From assembly GCF_045689235.1 (NCBI RefSeq), contig NZ_CP136864.1, forward strand, positions 1,550,001-1,614,000: a stretch of DNA of 64,000 nt, given 5' to 3'. The notes under the pieces are model-generated. The model ran no database searches. It worked only from the letters and a program-made list of their open reading frames with translations, and had not been told where the DNA came from. The position numbers were made by a program, and so were the translations under genes. Below are positions 61,111 through 64,000 of this stretch, in pieces. Position 1 is the stretch's first letter, and the number at the start of each line of letters is the position of its first letter. Source of the DNA: Congregibacter variabilis (GTDB taxonomy: Bacteria; Pseudomonadota; Gammaproteobacteria; Pseudomonadales; Halieaceae).

Positions 61111-62513
61111 GTAATCAAGAAACGACCCAGCTCATCAAGCAACTGCGAGAGCGCCTGTTTTAATTGCGGAAGTGTGGCTCCCTGAGGCAACGACAACTGC
61201 TGCTCCTGACGCCGGGAATCCCTCGACCCTCGTAGCTGTAAAAGACAGCGTCCGGACGCGCAATCGACCTGCAAAGACAGCTCCCGCTGTGCGATGCAGA
61301 CATTGCTGCTACCCGCAGAAGTGAGAGTATATTTGTTGTCGCTAGCAAGTCCCGCCCCAAGGACCACCGCATCCTCCACCCGCTCCTTGAGAAGCAAACT
61401 GAGTAAAACCCGGAGTTGCTCTTCGGTTGCTGCGAGCATTTTTGTGTCGTGCAACACATTGACCTGAGGCATGGCGACAGAGATGCAAGGACCCGGCATC
61501 AACATAACAAGGCCCAGCACCACGCAAGGCACTAGCATAGACGCAATCAGCAGGCTCCGCGCACCGGAACTGCCACGAGCCCAGTAGTCCATAAAAAGAG
61601 CTCGCGCTTTTTGTCCTAGCGGAAGGCGAACCAGTTTTTGCGGCAGCCGCGCAGCAGAGACGCCTGCGGGGACCGGCTCCGTAACGGTGTGCAGTGGAAG
61701 CTCCGCGAAATTCGCCGCGGGAAGCAAACTGCGCAGCTCCCGCAAACACTCTCTGAGCTCAAAGGTTCCCTCAGGCCGGTCTGCTCGCTCAGCGGCCAAT
61801 AACATCTGCAGTAGTACTTTGATCGCTTCAGCCTCCGACTCACCAACCCCTGGCATGTTTGGCAGCTTTTTCAAACCGCCCCGAAGCCGGCGAACGTCGA
61901 GCTCGCTGCCTGTAAAAAATGGATGTACGCCAAAGAGCATGCGATGCAACAGCAATCCCAGGCTGAAAAAATCACTACCCAGATCAGCCATCTCACCCCG
62001 CGACTGCTCCGGAGACAGAGCCTCGGGACTACCGGCTAACCATTGCTCACCCACCAGCTGCGCTGCACCAAAGTCCGTCAGCACAGCGCGACCACTGGGC
62101 GTAACAAGGACATTTGCCGGTTTCATGTCGCCGTGAACTACAGCCGCTCGACGCAATGCTGCAAGAGCCGCTGCAAGATCTGTCACTAGCGCCAGAGCAT
62201 TCGCAGGAGCGAGACGATGAACACGCGCGAGCAGGTCCTCCAGGGAGCAGCCGGGCACGTACTGCACCACCAGAGCAAGGTGCGGACCCGCACTGACTAC
62301 GTCGTGTATTGCCACAGTGTGTGGGCTATCGACCCGCATCAGATGCCGAGCCTCGGCCACAGCGCGGCGGCGCACCGAAAGCGAGCCCGTAAGGTGATAG
62401 AGCTTGATGCAGACACGTCGCTTCAGGCGTGTATCAAAAGCGAGATAAACCTCCGCCTGCCCTCCAGAGCCTAGTCGGCGTAACAAACGGTACTGTGAGA
62501 GCCCTCGGTTCAC
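61107..62513 (-). CDS. Transmembrane Ser/Thr protein kinase (PknB-like, C-terminal periplasmic domain)
   Basis: A 468-residue protein with an N-terminal Hanks-type kinase (about 10-270): G-loop LGSGGQAEVYLA, lysine CIKLY, catalytic HGDMKPANVL, DFGAAQ and the P+1 LSPEQSRG. Thus the kinase is probably active. A single transmembrane helix (SLLIASMLVPCVVLGLVMLM, about 315-335) is followed by a Cys-containing periplasmic domain of unknown fold. I start at GTG 62513, with GAGG 6 nt upstream; the frame extends to TTG 62525. It follows the FHA-sigma54 gene by 15 nt, so one operon. Confidence 0.87.
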   Translation of the reverse strand: MNRGLSQYRLLRRLGSGGQAEVYLAFDTRLKRRVCIKLYHLTGSLSVRRRAVAEARHLMRVDSPHTVAIHDVVSAGPHLALVVQYVPGCSLEDLLARVHRLAPANALALVTDLAAALAALRRAAVVHGDMKPANVLVTPSGRAVLTDFGAAQLVGEQWLAGSPEALSPEQSRGEMADLGSDFFSLGLLLHRMLFGVHPFFTGSELDVRRLRGGLKKLPNMPGVGESEAEAIKVLLQMLLAAERADRPEGTFELRECLRELRSLLPAANFAELPLHTVTEPVPAGVSAARLPQKLVRLPLGQKARALFMDYWARGSSGARSLLIASMLVPCVVLGLVMLMPGPCISVAMPQVNVLHDTKMLAATEEQLRVLLSLLLKERVEDAVVLGAGLASDNKYTLTSAGSSNVCIAQRELSLQVDCASGRCLLQLRGSRDSRRQEQQLSLPQGATLPQLKQALSQLLDELGRFLIT

Positions 62514-62528
62514 CGTTTGCCTCAAGCC

Positions 62529-64000
62529 CTAGCGCTTTGAGGTGTCAGACCGATACCCGCTGCTGACACCGCTGGCTCGCAGTCGCGTCTGAAGGCCGCG
62601 CCGGGATACAGCCAAACGGTCAGCAGTCGAAGCAAGGTCTCCTCGACAGGCATCCAGTGCTGCAAGCATCTCGCCCAGCGGCACATCTGCGGCAAGGCGA
62701 CATTCGCGCAGACTCTCTAGCCGCCGGTAGATCGCAGAACGCGAGACGCCCAACTGCCGGGCAATGGCTGCCACTTCGTACTTGGCCGCCCGCCAGGCGA
62801 CGATAAAATCTTCGTCCGAAACATCCGCCAAGCGCGTTGGCGGCATTTCCTGCACCCGTGTATCAGGCTGATGCTCCCCGGGCATCACTGAAGTGACAGA
62901 GACTGCTGTGAGACGCGCTTTTACAGCCGACGGAACGTGTAATTCCGACGTAGAACAACTGCTAATCTGTGCAACTGTATGTTGTAACTCACGGATGTTG
63001 CCGGGCCAGTCATAGGCCAATAACTGTTCAAACAGCCGTGCCCAGGATCGAATACTGGTCTCGCTTTGACCGATATCCCAGGGGCGTTCATCGTCAGTTG
63101 CACACTCCCCAAAGAAATCTGCAGCCAGAAGCGCTACGTCCTCGCGACGCTCCACAAGCGCCGGCAAACGTATCTCCTGAGCTCCCAGTCGATATCGAAG
63201 TGCAGGGCGAAAACGCTCCCGCAATTCATCCGGATCTTGCTCCATAGCGGCAACTACCCGTAAATCCACTCGCTCGGTCTTTCCACCAACCACCTGAATT
63301 TCGCGCTCCTGCAGTGCGCGTAAAAGCATGGGCTGCAGCGTTGGGGGAGTGTCGCCCACTTCGTCAAGAAAAAGCGTGCCTCCATCAGCCTGTTGAAAAT
63401 AACCGGATCGGTTGCTATCGGCGCCTGTGTAGGCGCCTTTTCGTGCGCCAAATAAACTCGCGCTTGCGATTTCCACGGACGTAGCCGCCATATTCACGGC
63501 AACCCAGGGACCCGAAGACCGGTCGCTCAAAGTATGAATAGCGCGAGCGATGCGCTCTTTGCCGGTACCGGTTGGGCCAATGAGTAAAACGTCAGCCGAC
63601 GATTTAGCGGCAAGCAATGTGCTTTCGCGCAACTGCTGCATTGCGGGACTCAGGCCTTTGAGTGATGCCAGGGCCGCCACGGCGCCTTGCTGCGCAGGCA
63701 TTGGGAGCTGCAACCTAAGATGCAAAACGATGCGCTGTGCGAGGCTGACAATCAGTCCCTGCTGTAGCTGCTCCTCACTGAACAGCTGCTCCGTGGGAAG
63801 CTCTTGTGCGTTGACGCGCAGTCGCGAACGCCCCGGGTTTCGCCGGATCCGCCAATCCCGGCCCTCACGCAGGAGGCTAAAAGCTTCACGGCTCACGTAC
63901 TGATCACCGATCCCCTTGACGTTGGCTGTGGTGGAAGCAGCAAATTCGGGAAAGTGTCTGCCGACGATCACAGGATCATCAGTGCAAGCAATGCGGTAGC
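62529..64000 (-). CDS. FHA-domain sigma-54-dependent activator (N-terminus cut by window edge)
   Basis: The frame is open to the right edge with no start codon needed, so the gene is 5'-partial (490 residues seen). The first 80 residues look like a forkhead-associated domain (VIVGRHFPEF, then the VSREAF Ser-Arg pair typical of phosphothreonine binding). The sigma-54 interaction domain follows: Walker A GPTGTGKE, GAYTGAD in the GAFTGA position, Walker B GGTLFLDEVGD, and YDWPGNIREL. The C-terminus has a Fis-like helix-turn-helix (VAAIARQLGVSRSAIYRRLESL) and a second such element (STADRLAVSRRGLQTRLR). It activates RpoN promoters, probably in response to phosphorylation. Confidence 0.9.
   Translation of the reverse strand, partial: YRIACTDDPVIVGRHFPEFAASTTANVKGIGDQYVSREAFSLLREGRDWRIRRNPGRSRLRVNAQELPTEQLFSEEQLQQGLIVSLAQRIVLHLRLQLPMPAQQGAVAALASLKGLSPAMQQLRESTLLAAKSSADVLLIGPTGTGKERIARAIHTLSDRSSGPWVAVNMAATSVEIASASLFGARKGAYTGADSNRSGYFQQADGGTLFLDEVGDTPPTLQPMLLRALQEREIQVVGGKTERVDLRVVAAMEQDPDELRERFRPALRYRLGAQEIRLPALVERREDVALLAADFFGECATDDERPWDIGQSETSIRSWARLFEQLLAYDWPGNIRELQHTVAQISSCSTSELHVPSAVKARLTAVSVTSVMPGEHQPDTRVQEMPPTRLADVSDEDFIVAWRAAKYEVAAIARQLGVSRSAIYRRLESLRECRLAADVPLGEMLAALDACRGDLASTADRLAVSRRGLQTRLRASGVSSGYRSDTSKR

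Noticed and set aside
1..64000. tRNA, rRNA or prophage genes
   Set aside because: No cloverleaf, rRNA motif, integrase or phage structural pattern was found on either strand; small RNAs could still be missed.

Overview
This is a chromosomal segment of a gammaproteobacterium. Gene order (lapB-lapA-ihfB-rpsA-cmk-aroA-tyrA-pheA-serC-gyrA, then mtaD-ubiG-mupP-yciK, then yciO-scpA-scpB-rluB), protein style and a complete gspC-N type II secretion cluster fit a marine, Cellvibrionales/Halieaceae (OM60/NOR5)-like relative of Pseudomonas. That placement is inference from gene order and recognisable protein motifs; no rRNA or tRNA gene was seen to settle it. Coding density is high, most genes sit in tight operons with 1-4 nt overlaps, and I found no prophage, insertion sequence, CRISPR array or transposase. 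The window is mostly core genome with a few accessory points.

Layout. 1-11.7 kb (minus strand): a housekeeping superoperon read from gyrA through serC, pheA, tyrA, aroA and cmk to rpsA, ended by a clear intrinsic terminator, then ihfB, lapA and the start of lapB, which runs off the left edge. A striking 60+60 nt inverted repeat lies between rpsA and ihfB. 11.9-15.4 kb (plus): methylthioadenosine deaminase, UbiG, a MupP-like phosphatase and a YciK short-chain dehydrogenase. 15.4-18.7 kb (minus): yciO-scpA-scpB-rluB (chromosome condensation, RNA modification). 18.8-22.5 kb (plus): yciB, yciI, an SH3-domain envelope protein, a cyclophilin, a non-canonical pdxJ and a pseudouridine synthase. 22.5-28.3 kb: sulfurtransferase, DUF2244, crotonase, RimO, RsmE, a CBS-domain gene preceded by an Anr/Fnr-type box, and MsrA.

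28.4-33.3 kb (plus): an envelope/proteostasis group (VWA-like protein, membrane J-domain protein, small charged protein, a 6 x 17 bp tandem repeat, HtpX, DUF1499 protein, HtrA-type protease). 33.3-41.1 kb: AruH-like aminotransferase, a 56-residue membrane peptide gene, cardiolipin synthase, an AGCS alanine symporter, an NSS transporter whose conserved N-terminus is displaced by a one-base frameshift, aminopeptidase P and rubredoxin. 41.1-52.5 kb (minus): type II secretion genes gspC to gspN. 52.6-56.3 kb (minus): sat and cysC (sulfate activation), a beta carbonic anhydrase, and a DUF484/degenerate-GGDEF protein. 56.4-61.1 kb (plus): a thiamine-salvage operon (promoter, TPP riboswitch, SD-sequestering hairpin, TonB receptor, PnuT-type transporter, ThiK-like kinase, ApbA/PanE-like reductase). 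61.1-64 kb (minus): a transmembrane Ser/Thr kinase behind an FHA-sigma54 activator that runs off the right edge.

The most interesting points are the thiamine operon with its two-part leader, the NSS gene with a frameshift next to a terminator that buries its ribosome-binding site, the unexplained inverted repeat after rpsA, the tandem repeat and envelope-stress group around htpX, and the FHA/kinase pair at the right edge.
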